The translations under genes were made by a program, and so were the position numbers. Of a stretch of DNA of 64,000 nt, positions 32,734 through 43,867 are shown in pieces. Numbering within the stretch: the first letter of the stretch is position 1; each line of letters begins with the position of its first letter. The stretch is from contig NZ_QWEQ01000020.1 in assembly GCF_009936045.1 (NCBI RefSeq), positions 17,690 through 81,689 of the forward strand, written 5' to 3'. The notes under the pieces are model-generated. The model was not told where the DNA came from and ran no database searches. It saw nothing but the letters and a program-made list of their open reading frames with translations. This stretch comes from Emergencia sp. 1XD21-10. Lineage in GTDB: Bacteria > Bacillota > Clostridia > Peptostreptococcales > Anaerovoracaceae.

Positions 32734-33621
32734 TTGAAATACAGAACAGACCTTGCAGTGGAAGGCGTTGAAAATTTGGAACAGTCTGGTGTTCGTCCGG
32801 GAGAAAAGGACGGCATCGTGATGGACAAGGAAAAGATTGATGAAGACATCAAAGTAACGACCATTGACATAGTCAATCTAAAGGGTGAAGCCATGCTGGG
32901 AAAGCCTTGCGGCAGGTATGTCACCATGGAGGTCAAGGGGATTATCGATGAAAAAGAGGGGATTTCGGAAAGAGCGGCAAAGGCTCTTGCAAGGCAGCTC
33001 TCCAAGCTGGTGAAACATCGGTACGACCTAAAAGTACTGGTTGTAGGGCTTGGCAACGAGAAGGTTACACCGGACAGTCTGGGGCCGCATACCGTTTCTA
33101 AGATTAAGATAACCAGTCATCTTTTCAAAATTTTCGGCTGTGACGGCGATGAAGAAATGTCCAATGTCAGCGGATTGGCACCGGGGGTAACTGCAACCAC
33201 TGGCATGGAGACGGCAGAACTTATCGAAAAGGCAGTAGAGATGACAAAGCCCGATGTAGTTATCGCCATCGATGCGCTGGCTGCAAGAAATATCGATAGA
33301 GTCAGTACTACCATTCAAATCAGCGATACAGGCATATCACCTGGTGCTGGTATGGGGAATGTGCGAAAGCAACTGAATGAAGCCTCCCTGGGTACAAAAG
33401 TCATCGCTATCGGTGTGCCTACGGTGATTGATTCAAAGACTGTTATTTTGGAGGCGTTAGAGGAGATGAAAATTCCAGAAGAAAAAGCATATCACTATAT
33501 GGACAGCAGAGAATTTGACATGGTAGTCACTTCAACGGACATTGACCTTGTCATCAAATCTTTTTCGGACATCATTGCAAAAGCTGTTAATATTACCCTG
33601 CACCCCGGCATATACTCTTAG
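32734..33621 (+). CDS. gpr: Germination protease GPR
   Basis: The start is TTG at 32734, seven bases after GGAGGTGA, giving MKYRTDLAVE as in known GPRs; about 295 residues. Conserved blocks include VGLGNEKVTPDSLGPHTVSK, SGLAPGVTATTGMET and GISPGAGMGNVRK. GPR is an aspartic-type protease, made as a zymogen in the forespore, that degrades small acid-soluble spore proteins during germination. It heads the gpr-spoIIP-small ORF-lepA-hemW cluster and shows the organism forms endospores. Confidence 0.95.
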   Translation: MKYRTDLAVEGVENLEQSGVRPGEKDGIVMDKEKIDEDIKVTTIDIVNLKGEAMLGKPCGRYVTMEVKGIIDEKEGISERAAKALARQLSKLVKHRYDLKVLVVGLGNEKVTPDSLGPHTVSKIKITSHLFKIFGCDGDEEMSNVSGLAPGVTATTGMETAELIEKAVEMTKPDVVIAIDALAARNIDRVSTTIQISDTGISPGAGMGNVRKQLNEASLGTKVIAIGVPTVIDSKTVILEALEEMKIPEEKAYHYMDSREFDMVVTSTDIDLVIKSFSDIIAKAVNITLHPGIYS

Positions 33622-33654
33622 AGTACCTTAGATAAGCAAGGAGAGAGGAAGGCA

Positions 33655-34512
33655 ATGAGACAAAAACAGACGATACTTTTTTTTGCACTGCTTTATGTGG
33701 TGTCAGTGGCAGGCTTTTTTTTCAAAATGACAGGAGAAGCGGTCAGTGGACAACAGCTGACGGCCATGTGTATCGAAAGCAGCTTGCCGTGTATGGAGCT
33801 CATTGCAGACAATGATACTGAACCCGGTGACGAAAACATCACAGCGGCAGTGCAGACCGAGACAGAGAAAAGCAAGGAAGATGAAAAAATAAAGCCCAAA
33901 AAGGTGAAGAAGAATAACGGCGCACCGAAGGTGCTTATTTATCATACCCATGCCACAGAAAGCTATCTTCCGGCTTCTTCCGGCAATTATCATACGACAA
34001 AAGAGGAAAACACGGTACGTGATGCGGGTGATGTGCTGACTGATGTGCTGGAAGAGCGGGGGATTGGTGTGGTTCATGACAAAACGCTTCACGACAATCC
34101 TTCGTATAACGAATCCTACTCCAGAAGTTTTGAAACTGTTAAGGCACTGCTAAAAAAATATCCATCCATAGAATGTATCATCGATTTGCACAGAGATGCA
34201 ACGGCGGCAGAAGTCGCAGGTCCAGTACAGACTGTCGGCGGAAAAACCTGCGCCGTATATTCCTATGTGCTCAGCAACACGACGGAAACCTATGAGGAGA
34301 ACAGCGCTTTTCTTGGGAAGCTGAATACTATTGCGGACAGCAAGTATGGCGGCTATACGGGAGAAATTCTGGAACGGCCTTACTGGTATAACCAGGAACT
34401 TTCTGGAAAATCCATCTTAATTGAAATGGGGAATAATCGAAACAATATTGAAGATGTCAGAAGATGTGCAGAGGTGTTCGGAGAAATTCTGGCAGATGCA
34501 CTGGAGGAATGA
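33655..34512 (+). CDS. spoIIP: Stage II sporulation protein P
   Basis: The 285-residue protein has an N-terminal membrane anchor (FFALLYVVSVAGFFFKMTG), a charged linker and the amidase/endopeptidase domain with LIYHTHATESY, CIIDLHRDA and SILIEMGNNRNNIEDV. SpoIIP is the peptidoglycan amidase and endopeptidase of the engulfment complex with SpoIID and SpoIIM. It lies downstream of gpr in the conserved order and overlaps or abuts the next small ORF. Confidence 0.93.
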   Translation: MRQKQTILFFALLYVVSVAGFFFKMTGEAVSGQQLTAMCIESSLPCMELIADNDTEPGDENITAAVQTETEKSKEDEKIKPKKVKKNNGAPKVLIYHTHATESYLPASSGNYHTTKEENTVRDAGDVLTDVLEERGIGVVHDKTLHDNPSYNESYSRSFETVKALLKKYPSIECIIDLHRDATAAEVAGPVQTVGGKTCAVYSYVLSNTTETYEENSAFLGKLNTIADSKYGGYTGEILERPYWYNQELSGKSILIEMGNNRNNIEDVRRCAEVFGEILADALEE

Positions 34513-34514
34513 TT

Positions 34515-34673
34515 TTGAAAACTTTTAGAAATGCAGTGATTTTGTTCATGCTGTTTATGGTAGGCACCATGGCAGTAGTTCATGTGGACAGGCAGTGTGC
34601 CATGATGGAAAGAAATACTGATTCTTTTGCAGAAAGTCTTACAGAAAAACTAGAAAATTACATTGAAAAATAA
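34515..34673 (+). CDS. Small membrane protein in the yqxA position
   Basis: TTG at 34515 lies seven bases after GGAGG, while the ATG at 34509 is almost on top of it, so TTG is preferred. The 52-residue product has one membrane helix (FRNAVILFMLFMVGTMAVVH) and a charged tail ending EKLENYIEK. It sits between spoIIP and lepA, where Bacillus has yqxA. It is shorter, and I cannot show homology. Function unknown; a sporulation role is possible from position. Confidence 0.6.
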   Translation: MKTFRNAVILFMLFMVGTMAVVHVDRQCAMMERNTDSFAESLTEKLENYIEK

Positions 34674-34727
34674 GCCATCTTGCTATAAAATATATCTTGA
34701 AGAAGTACGTGCAAAGCGAGGAAATTT

Positions 34728-36536
34728 ATGGATTATCAGAAATTTATCAGGAATTTTAGTATTATCGCTCATATTGACCACGGCAAATCGACCCTTGCCG
34801 ATAGAATTATTGAGAATACCGGGCTGGTTGCCCATCGAGATATGAAAGAACAGTTTTTGGACAACATGGATTTGGAGCGGGAGCGCGGCATTACCATCAA
34901 GCTTCAGACCACTCGTCTTGTGTACAAGGCCAAGGACGGCAATGAGTATATTTTCAATCTCATCGATACGCCGGGTCATGTGGACTTTACATATGAGGTA
35001 TCCCGAAGTTTGGCAGCCTGCGAAGGTGCGGTTCTTGTCGTTGACTCCACCCAGGGAGTAGAAGCGCAGACGATGGCGAATGTGTATCTGGCATTGGAAG
35101 AGGATCTTGAGATTCTGCCTTGCCTGAACAAGATCGACCTGGCAAGTTCCCGACCAGAGGAGACCAAGGAAGAAATCGAAGAGATGATCGGTATTGATGC
35201 ATCAGAGGCGCCGCTTGTATCTGCAAAGGAAGGCGTCGGTATTACAGACCTTTTGGAGGCGGTAGTACAGACTGTGCCTGCGCCGACAGGCGATGTGAAC
35301 GGCAAACTGAAAGCGCTGATTTTCGACTCTGTTTACGATAATTACAAAGGCGTAGTGATTTACACCCGTATCTTTGACGGTGCTGTTAAAGTGGGTGATA
35401 CCATTCGTCTGATGAATACAAATAAGAAGTATGAGGTCACCGAGGTAGGCGTTATGGCGCCGGGTCATGTGCCGACTAAATCTCTGCGGGCAGGAGAGGT
35501 TGGCTACATCTGTGCCAGCATTAAGCAGGTTCGTGATGCAAGAGTAGGCGACACAATCACGCTGGATAAGGAACCGACAGAAGAACCCCTGCCGGGCTAC
35601 AAGAAAGTGCAGTCTATGGTTTACTGCGGCATTTACCCTGCAGAGGGTGAAAAGTACGAGGGTGTCAAAGATGCACTTGAGAAGCTGCAGGTCAACGATG
35701 CGGCATTTCTCTTTGAACCGGAAACTTCTACAGCGCTGGGATTTGGATTCCGCTGTGGATTTCTGGGACTTTTACACATGGAAATTATCGTGGAGCGTCT
35801 GGAGCGGGAGTTTGGACTGGCGGTTATCACCACATCGCCGAGTGTAGTATATCGGGTTGTGCTGCAGGATGGCAGTGTGGAGATGATTCAGAATCCGACC
35901 AACCTGCCGGATCAGACAGAAATCAGCCATATCGAAGAGCCAATTGTAAAAGCGGACATCATGATTCCAAAAGAATACGTAGGCTCTATCATGGAGCTTT
36001 GTCAGGATCGACGCGGCAAAATGCTTCACATGGAATACATCACCGAAAACAGAGTACAGCTCCACTATGAGCTTCCCCTCAACGAGGTTATTTATGATTT
36101 CTTTGACGCGCTGAAATCGAAGACTCGCGGCTACGGCTCTTTAGACTACGAGTTTATCCGCTACGAGAAATCTCAGCTTGTCAAGTTGGACGTGCTGCTC
36201 AACAAAGATTTGGTGGACGCATTCTCCATGATTGTTCACGAGTCAAAGGCGTACAACAGGGGACGCTTTGTCTGTGAGAAGCTGAAGGAGATTATCCCTA
36301 TGCACCAGTTCGAGGTGCCGATTCAGGCGGCGGTTGGGCAGAAGGTTATCGCTCGTGAGACGGTCAAGGCATATAGAAAAGACGTTATCGCCAAGTGCTA
36401 CGGCGGCGACATTTCCCGGAAAAAGAAGCTCCTTGAGAAGCAGAAAGAGGGAAAGAAAAGAATGCGTCAGTTCGGAAAGGTGGAAGTGCCACAGGAGGCT
36501 TTCACAGCGGTGCTGAAATATGACGACAACAAATAA
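34728..36536 (+). CDS. lepA: Elongation factor 4
   Basis: The 602-residue GTPase has the N-terminal G1 [29 protein letters not shown] and NKIDL motifs, plus the LepA-specific C-terminal domain ([27 protein letters not shown]). It is a translational factor that acts on ribosomes in back-translocated or stalled states. Length is normal. The C-terminus overlaps hemW by 17 bases. Confidence 0.97.
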   Translation: MDYQKFIRNFSIIAHIDHGKSTLADRIIENTGLVAHRDMKEQFLDNMDLERERGITIKLQTTRLVYKAKDGNEYIFNLIDTPGHVDFTYEVSRSLAACEGAVLVVDSTQGVEAQTMANVYLALEEDLEILPCLNKIDLASSRPEETKEEIEEMIGIDASEAPLVSAKEGVGITDLLEAVVQTVPAPTGDVNGKLKALIFDSVYDNYKGVVIYTRIFDGAVKVGDTIRLMNTNKKYEVTEVGVMAPGHVPTKSLRAGEVGYICASIKQVRDARVGDTITLDKEPTEEPLPGYKKVQSMVYCGIYPAEGEKYEGVKDALEKLQVNDAAFLFEPETSTALGFGFRCGFLGLLHMEIIVERLEREFGLAVITTSPSVVYRVVLQDGSVEMIQNPTNLPDQTEISHIEEPIVKADIMIPKEYVGSIMELCQDRRGKMLHMEYITENRVQLHYELPLNEVIYDFFDALKSKTRGYGSLDYEFIRYEKSQLVKLDVLLNKDLVDAFSMIVHESKAYNRGRFVCEKLKEIIPMHQFEVPIQAAVGQKVIARETVKAYRKDVIAKCYGGDISRKKKLLEKQKEGKKRMRQFGKVEVPQEAFTAVLKYDDNK

Positions 36537-37644
36537 AGAAAGACAGAAACTGGGAATCTACATTCACATTCCCTTTTGCCTGCAAAAGTGCCTGTACTGC
36601 GGATTTTATTCCAGCGGCGGCAGCAGTCACGCTCAACAGGAGGCATATATAGAAGAACTTCTCGAAGACATCAAGGCCTATGGGGAGGTTTACGGACAGA
36701 AGTATCTTGTGGATACGGTTTTTTTCGGTGGAGGCACGCCTTCGATTCTGCCGGCTTCTCTAATCGGAAAAGTTATGGATCAGCTGCGCCAGTGTTTTTT
36801 CCTTGATAAAGAGGTGGAAATTACCATAGAGTCAAATCCGAAGACTTTAACTAAAGAAAAACTGCTGGCTTACAGATCTTTTGGCATCAATCGGCTTTCT
36901 ATAGGCATTCAGTCCTTTGATGATGGAATTTTAAAGAGTCTAGGCAGGGCTCACGACAGCAGTGATGCGGTCTTAAGTTTTCAGATGGCAAGGCAGTGTG
37001 GCTTTGATAATATCAATCTGGATCTGATGTTTGCAGTGCCGGGGCATACTATGGAGATTTGGGAGAAGACACTTAAGCAGGCAGTCGATCTGCAGCCTGC
37101 GCATATTTCTTTTTACAGTCTGCAGATTGAAGAGGACACGCCCTATTATGAAATGTTTCAGCGAGGAGAGATTAAAGAGATTTCCGATGAAGAGGATCGG
37201 CGCATGTATCATCGCGCTATAGAGGTGCTCAAAGAAGCTGGTTATGATCATTACGAGATTTCTAATACGGCAAAGGCGGGGAAACAGTGCAGGCATAATT
37301 TGAAATACTGGTCGCTTGCAGATTATCTGGGGATAGGCAGCGGCGCCAGTTCATATGTAGAGGGGGTTCGCTTTACTGAAGCACCTTTTCCGGAATTTCA
37401 CAAGAACACAAGAGAAGACGATATGTGCGAGTTTGTCTTTACAGGTCTTCGCAAAACCTGCGGTATTGATCTTACGGAATTTGAAAGACGATTCGCTGTA
37501 GCGTTTTGGGAAGTATATGCTGATAGAAGAAAAGAACTTACGGCATTTTTGGAAAGCGGCAGCCTTTTAGAAGACCATGGAAGGCTCAGGCTTTCTGAAG
37601 CAGGCATTGATATATCCAATCAGATTATGGCAGTATTTGTATAG
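36520..37644 (+). CDS. hemW: Radical SAM protein HemW (heme chaperone / HemN-like)
   Basis: The 374-residue protein has the radical SAM motif CLQKCLYC (Cys20, 24, 27), [16 protein letters not shown] and [11 protein letters not shown], as in HemW. HemW proteins were first called oxygen-independent coproporphyrinogen oxidases but many act in heme insertion. It lies after lepA in the conserved order, but the usual downstream hrcA-grpE-dnaK genes are replaced by glpK. The start overlaps the lepA stop. Confidence 0.93.
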   Translation: MTTTNKERQKLGIYIHIPFCLQKCLYCGFYSSGGSSHAQQEAYIEELLEDIKAYGEVYGQKYLVDTVFFGGGTPSILPASLIGKVMDQLRQCFFLDKEVEITIESNPKTLTKEKLLAYRSFGINRLSIGIQSFDDGILKSLGRAHDSSDAVLSFQMARQCGFDNINLDLMFAVPGHTMEIWEKTLKQAVDLQPAHISFYSLQIEEDTPYYEMFQRGEIKEISDEEDRRMYHRAIEVLKEAGYDHYEISNTAKAGKQCRHNLKYWSLADYLGIGSGASSYVEGVRFTEAPFPEFHKNTREDDMCEFVFTGLRKTCGIDLTEFERRFAVAFWEVYADRRKELTAFLESGSLLEDHGRLRLSEAGIDISNQIMAVFV

Positions 37645-37658
37645 CCAGAGATTATTAG

Positions 37659-39158
<1,500 letters not shown>

Positions 39159-39190
39159 ATTGAAATAACAAATGAAGGAGAAATTTACCA

Positions 39191-40303
39191 ATGGGAGAAG
39201 TAAAACAGAGAGATTATGTCTTTGATGCGCTCCGCGGTCTGTGTATGTGGTCTATTCCGATTTCACATTTTACCAGAATGGCGGGACATTTTAGTCAAGG
39301 CTCCTTAAGCGGAATTGTATACATAACTATTAATGTATTTGTCATGCAGGCTTTTATGTTTCTGTCAGGCTATTTTTCAAAGAAGCCAGACCGTAGTAGA
39401 GAAACCGCCTTTAAAGTGTTTCTGTGGCCGTACATTTTGAGTATTTTCTTTTTCTACGGCGTGCGGCTTTTGTTTTGGGGCAATGCAAATCTTTATTTCG
39501 ACAGAGCGCCTTTTGCCATGTGGTTTATGGTGACGTTGTTTCTGTACAAAGTATTTCAGAAAAACTACATTAAAATTCCGTATTTCTTTGCCATGACCTT
39601 TGTGCTGTATCTCATAGCAGGTTGTCTGCCGTTTCTGACAGATTATCTGTCCCTCGGCAGAATTGTATCCTACTTCCCGTTCTTTTTCTTAGGATATTAC
39701 TGCACACCGGAGCACATCGCAAAGATTAAGTGTCTGAAAAAATGGCAGTGTGCAGTGCTTGGCGTATTTTTAATCGGCGTATCGTGTCTTCTTGCATTCG
39801 GCGTGCCGCAGGTACCGGTAGGCTGGTATCTGATGAAAGACCCGGGCTCCTTTACAGGCGTATGCTGGTGGCTGGATATTCTGATGAGAGCAGTGCTCTT
39901 TATCATCGGCGCACTTTGGATTATTCTGATGTTCAACATTCTGCCGAGTAAGGATACATATCTTGCTTATGTGGGCAGAAATACTATGCCAGTATATATT
40001 TTGCATTTGGTAGTGCGCCAGTGGATGAAGAAGCATGGCGGCATCAGTTTAGGGATTTTTCCAATGCCGGAAGCAAGCAGCCTTTTGTATTATGTGATGG
40101 TATTCGGCTTTGCCTCTTTGTGCGTGGTAGTCTTTGCTTCAAAACCGGTATCAAAGGGCTATGACTGGGTTGTTGATACGACTTACGCTATCTTTATGTG
40201 GGTGGTAAATCACATCATTCTGCCGCCGTTTGCGTTCCTGGAAAAGGGACTAAAATCCTGGGGTATCAGTACGGCAGATTGGATTGAAAAACAGAAAAAG
40301 TAG
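39191..40303 (+). CDS. Membrane acyltransferase (acyltransferase 3/OpgC-like)
   Basis: The 370-residue membrane protein has about ten hydrophobic segments and begins with the family signature RDYVFDALRGLCMWSIPISHF, in which RxxxxDxLRG and the histidine are the usual active-site region. Members O-acylate sugars or surface glycans at the membrane. The acceptor is unknown. It is followed by a DUF4190 protein and may be co-transcribed with glpK. Confidence 0.82.
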   Translation: MGEVKQRDYVFDALRGLCMWSIPISHFTRMAGHFSQGSLSGIVYITINVFVMQAFMFLSGYFSKKPDRSRETAFKVFLWPYILSIFFFYGVRLLFWGNANLYFDRAPFAMWFMVTLFLYKVFQKNYIKIPYFFAMTFVLYLIAGCLPFLTDYLSLGRIVSYFPFFFLGYYCTPEHIAKIKCLKKWQCAVLGVFLIGVSCLLAFGVPQVPVGWYLMKDPGSFTGVCWWLDILMRAVLFIIGALWIILMFNILPSKDTYLAYVGRNTMPVYILHLVVRQWMKKHGGISLGIFPMPEASSLLYYVMVFGFASLCVVVFASKPVSKGYDWVVDTTYAIFMWVVNHIILPPFAFLEKGLKSWGISTADWIEKQKK

Positions 40304-40312
40304 GAGTAGAAT

Positions 40313-40693
40313 ATGGATAATTTTAGAGAAGAAAATAAATGTGAAGAAACGCAAGTGAAAGAGGAAAAAAGCGGCGGAGCAACTATCGTCGATTTTAACT
40401 ATGAAAAATATGCGGAAGTAGAGCGAAAGGCGACACACACTGATGCGACAGCGGCGCTTGTTATGGGAATTCTTTCCATGATAATGGCATTATTTGCTGC
40501 GGTGATTGCGGTTGTTCTAGGGGTAATCGGTATTGTTTTTGGAATCAAGGGAAGAAACGATGCGGAGCGCCAGGGTATGGCAACGGCGGGGCTGGTACTG
40601 TCAATCCTAGGCACGATTTTATCGGTTTTGCGGATTATCGCCACCATATTCTTTATTACGTTTTATGCGGTGGATTTGTTGAATTACTTTTAA
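40313..40693 (+). CDS. DUF4190 domain membrane protein
   Basis: The 126-residue protein has an acidic N-terminus, then two hydrophobic helices (about residues 45-75 and 85-120) separated by GIKGRNDAERQGMATAGLVLS, a DUF4190-like loop. Function unknown. It follows the acyltransferase by nine bases. Confidence 0.75.
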   Translation: MDNFREENKCEETQVKEEKSGGATIVDFNYEKYAEVERKATHTDATAALVMGILSMIMALFAAVIAVVLGVIGIVFGIKGRNDAERQGMATAGLVLSILGTILSVLRIIATIFFITFYAVDLLNYF

Positions 40694-40778
40694 AGTAAAT
40701 TTCCATCTGCTTGGTCTAAAAGGAATTTTAGATCGTAAATTAGTAACATTATATTTATAAAATTTGAGGAGAACAAGA

Positions 40779-41744
40779 TTGATTTATTTAGAGTATCTTG
40801 CAGCAGCAGTTATCGTTGTTGTTTTATCAATTAAAGCATCGGATTACATCGACCTTTTGGATAAGAATACGAAGCTTTCCGGCGCATTTTTGGGTGGGAT
40901 TATGCTTTCGGCGGTGACATCGTTGCCGGAACTTTTCACCAGTATTTCAGCGACAGTTCTGCTGGAAAGACCCGGACTTTGCATGGGTAATATTTTGGGA
41001 AGCGACCTTTTTAATCTGGGTGCTCTGGCATTTTTTATCCTGCTGTTTTCAAAGAACTTTGCGAAAGGAAAGGTGTCAAAGAGTTATCGCCATGTGACGG
41101 TGGTCGTGCTTGTGATTTATATTCTGATTACCCTCAATTTTGCCGGGATTTTACAGTTCAGGATTCTTCATCTGTCCATCACGTCGGTTTTGATTGCACT
41201 GATTTACGGACTGGGAGCCAAGTACCTTGCGGTGGCTGACGATGTAACCTCTGATGAGGCTGTACTGGATTATCACTCGGAGTCCAGCACCTCTCTTTCG
41301 GTAAAACAAATCGGTGTGAGGTTCTTCTTCGCGGCAGTGGGAATCATTGCTTTTAGTATTATTCTGACCTATTTGAGTGATGAAATTTCCGTCAAATTGA
41401 ATTTGGGGCAGGGTCTTGCGGGGGCGATTTTCCTCGGTGTAGCCACATCGTTACCGGAAGTGACTTCCACAATTGCCCTGTTTAAGATGAAGAACTTTAA
41501 TATCGCTGTAGGAAATATCATTGGCAGCAATCTCTTCAACTTCATCATTTTAGTTGTGGCAGATGTGCTGTCCATGGGCAGCGGCGTTTACGCAACTTTT
41601 GATCACCAGATTGAAAACCTGCTGATTTTTGGAGGCACAGCAACAATCCTATTCTGGGTGATGCTGCGCTTTAAAAAAGCTACAATCCAGACTGTTTGTG
41701 CCCTGGGCATGGTAGCAAGCTATCTGGGATTCTTGCTGATATAA
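40779..41744 (+). CDS. Sodium/calcium exchanger family protein
   Basis: TTG at 40779 is chosen because GAGGAG lies seven bases upstream, giving 321 residues. Two alpha-repeats are clear: SLPELFTSISA with GNILGSDLFNLGAL in the first half, and ATSLPEVTSTIALFK with GNIIGSNLFNFI in the second. These bind the exchanged cations in CaCA proteins (YrbG-like). It probably moves calcium or another cation against sodium or protons at the cytoplasmic membrane. Confidence 0.9.
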   Translation: MIYLEYLAAAVIVVVLSIKASDYIDLLDKNTKLSGAFLGGIMLSAVTSLPELFTSISATVLLERPGLCMGNILGSDLFNLGALAFFILLFSKNFAKGKVSKSYRHVTVVVLVIYILITLNFAGILQFRILHLSITSVLIALIYGLGAKYLAVADDVTSDEAVLDYHSESSTSLSVKQIGVRFFFAAVGIIAFSIILTYLSDEISVKLNLGQGLAGAIFLGVATSLPEVTSTIALFKMKNFNIAVGNIIGSNLFNFIILVVADVLSMGSGVYATFDHQIENLLIFGGTATILFWVMLRFKKATIQTVCALGMVASYLGFLLI

Positions 41745-41793
41745 ATTACAGATGTAAATTGTAGATGTAAATTGCGGAAAGGAGAACGCACTT

Positions 41794-42771
41794 ATGGAAG
41801 GATATTGTAAGCTGTGCCCGCAGTGTAACGGCAGGGCATGTAAGAACCAAATTCCTGGTCCCGGAGCAAAGGGAATCGGCGATACGGCGATTAGAAATTA
41901 CGACAAGTGGAAAGAAATCCGTATCAACATGGATACGTTGACCGAAAAAAGAGAAGTCAGCACAGCCTTTTCTCTCTTTGGAAAAACTTTTGCTGCGCCA
42001 TTTTTTGCAGGTCCTGTCGGGGCAGTGAATATGCACTACGGCGACAAGTACAACGACTTGGAGTATAACAACATTCTGGTTCCTGCCTGTAAGGAAAGCG
42101 GCATTGCTGCTTTTACAGGAGACGGTATGGACCCGGAGGTGATGAAGGCTGCCAGCATTGCTATTAAAGAAGCAGGCGGTCTGGGTGTGCCGACAGTAAA
42201 GCCTTGGAACAAAGCCATGATTGCAGAAAAGATGGGGTTGGTGAAAGAATCTGGGGCCTTTGCGGTGGCTATGGATATTGATGCAGCAGGGCTTCCATTT
42301 CTAAAAAATTTCCAGCCTCCCGCAGGGAGCAAGTCTGTGGAAGAGATGAGAGAGATTATAGAGGAGGCGGGAATTCCTTTTATCGTCAAGGGCATTATGA
42401 CGGTGAAAGCGGCGCGCAAGGCAAAGGAAGCAGGCGCTTCTGCCATCATCGTTTCCAATCACGGCGGCAGAGTGCTGGATCAGTGCCCGGCTACGGCGGA
42501 AGTGCTGGAAGCAATCGCAGATGAAGTAGGCGGCTCCATGAAAGTGCTGGTAGATGGCGGAATCCGAGACGGTGTAGATGTGTTTAAGGCGCTGGCCCTT
42601 GGCGCAGATGCAGTGCTTTTGGCAAGACCCTTTGTCAATGCGGTTTATGGCGGAGAAGGACAAGCCGTAAAGGACTACGTTGCAAAGGTGCAGGCGGAAC
42701 TCGCCGACACCATGGCGATGTGCGGGGCGTATGCCTTGGATGAGATTTGTAAAGATATGATTTGGAGATAA
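41794..42771 (+). CDS. FMN-dependent alpha-hydroxy-acid dehydrogenase/oxidase family protein with N-terminal cysteines
   Basis: The 325-residue protein has the family core IVSNHGGRVLDQCPAT, with the substrate-binding histidine and arginine, then VDGGIRDGVDVFKALALGADAVL for FMN binding. The N-terminus holds CKLCPQCNGRAC (C-x2-C-x2-C-x4-C), not needed by classical lactate oxidases, which could bind a metal or iron-sulfur cluster. Anaerobic members probably pass electrons to an acceptor other than oxygen. GGAG precedes the ATG. Confidence 0.85.
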   Translation: MEGYCKLCPQCNGRACKNQIPGPGAKGIGDTAIRNYDKWKEIRINMDTLTEKREVSTAFSLFGKTFAAPFFAGPVGAVNMHYGDKYNDLEYNNILVPACKESGIAAFTGDGMDPEVMKAASIAIKEAGGLGVPTVKPWNKAMIAEKMGLVKESGAFAVAMDIDAAGLPFLKNFQPPAGSKSVEEMREIIEEAGIPFIVKGIMTVKAARKAKEAGASAIIVSNHGGRVLDQCPATAEVLEAIADEVGGSMKVLVDGGIRDGVDVFKALALGADAVLLARPFVNAVYGGEGQAVKDYVAKVQAELADTMAMCGAYALDEICKDMIWR

Positions 42772-42777
42772 GATAGT

Positions 42778-42813
42778 AAAAAGCGCTGGCGTTATAAAGC
42801 TACCAGCGCTTTT
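42778..42813. terminator. Bidirectional terminator
   Basis: AAAAAGCGCTGG/CCAGCGCTTTT stem with a short loop lies between the convergent alpha-hydroxyacid and hydroxyacid dehydrogenase genes. Confidence 0.8.
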
Positions 42814-42829
42814 AAAGTTTTCGATATAA

Positions 42830-43741
42830 TTATACAATTCTGTTCAGTCTGCCGCCATCTAAGTAACTCTTCAAGTTGGCAGCACAGATGTCGATGACTT
42901 TCTGTCTGGTCTCCTTTGGCATCCAGGCGATGTGTGGGGTTAGAATACAGTTAGGCAGCCCAATGAGTGGGTGCGGCTCTTTCGGCGGCTCGCCGTCTAT
43001 CACGTCTATGGCTGCCGCGGACAGTTTGCCAGAACGAAGTGCCGCCGCTAAATCTTCTTCGTTGATTAGTGCGCCGCGGGCGGTGTTAATCAGTACTGCG
43101 CCATCTTTCATTTCGGCAATCATTTTACTATTGACAAATCCTTTATTTTCAGCGGTCAAAGGACAGTGTAAAGTAACAAAATCAGATTTAAGAGCAGCCT
43201 CCTTGTCACGGCTGTAGACGTTGACAGTCATGCCAAAAGCTTCCGCAATGTGGGCAACCCGCTTTCCGATATTTCCGTAGCCGATGATACCAAGTGATTT
43301 GCCGTCTAAAAGAGTCAGCGGTTCTTTGATAAAGGTAAAATCGGGACTTTTGTACCACTGACCGGCTTGTACGGAACTGTCGTAGCTGCCGACTCTGTTG
43401 GTCAGCTCCAAAATCAGCGCAAAGGTATGCTGTGCAACGGCATCTGTAGAATACGCAGGTACATGACATACAGCTATGCCAAGTTCTTTTGCGGCTTTGA
43501 TATCGACATTGTCGTAGCCCGTTGCGGTGACTCCGATAAATTTTAGCTTCGGACAGCTTTCCATAACTTCTCTGGTAATGAGACATTTGCTGACGAAGAA
43601 ACCGTCGCAGTCGCTGATGCGATTTACAATTTCTTCCGGAAAACTTCTGTCATAAGTGCAAAAAGTACCCAGCGCTTCGATTGGTGCCCAGGATAAATCT
43701 CCTGGATTTATAGAATATGCGTCTAAAATTGTTAATTTCAT
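42830..43741 (-). CDS. D-2-hydroxyacid dehydrogenase (NAD-dependent)
   Basis: The 303-residue protein has the Rossmann motif GIIGYGNIGKRVA, then NTARGALINEEDL and the late catalytic histidine in LTPHIAW, as in glycerate or hydroxypyruvate reductase-like enzymes. Its substrate (for example D-glycerate, D-lactate or phenyllactate) is not determined. It stands alone and has an operator-like palindrome upstream. Confidence 0.9.
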   Translation of the reverse strand: MKLTILDAYSINPGDLSWAPIEALGTFCTYDRSFPEEIVNRISDCDGFFVSKCLITREVMESCPKLKFIGVTATGYDNVDIKAAKELGIAVCHVPAYSTDAVAQHTFALILELTNRVGSYDSSVQAGQWYKSPDFTFIKEPLTLLDGKSLGIIGYGNIGKRVAHIAEAFGMTVNVYSRDKEAALKSDFVTLHCPLTAENKGFVNSKMIAEMKDGAVLINTARGALINEEDLAAALRSGKLSAAAIDVIDGEPPKEPHPLIGLPNCILTPHIAWMPKETRQKVIDICAANLKSYLDGGRLNRIV

Positions 43742-43770
43742 CGTATTGAAAACTCCTTGTTACATATTAT

Positions 43771-43837
43771 AATTACAGATAGCTGTAATTAGTATACCAC
43801 ATCAGGGCTTGCGGGAAAACCCATAAAATGGTATACT
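43771..43837. promoter_or_regulatory. Divergent promoter region with palindrome between hydroxyacid dehydrogenase and mntP
   Basis: Two mirror-image -10 boxes, TATACT (minus 43796-43791, plus 43832-43837), have weak -35s near 43809-43819. Overlapping the minus-strand start is AATTACAG-ATAG-CTGTAATT (43771-43790), an 8-base inverted repeat that could be a repressor site. Confidence 0.5.
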
Positions 43838-43867
43838 ATAAGGCAAAATTGGAAATTTGGAGAGAGT

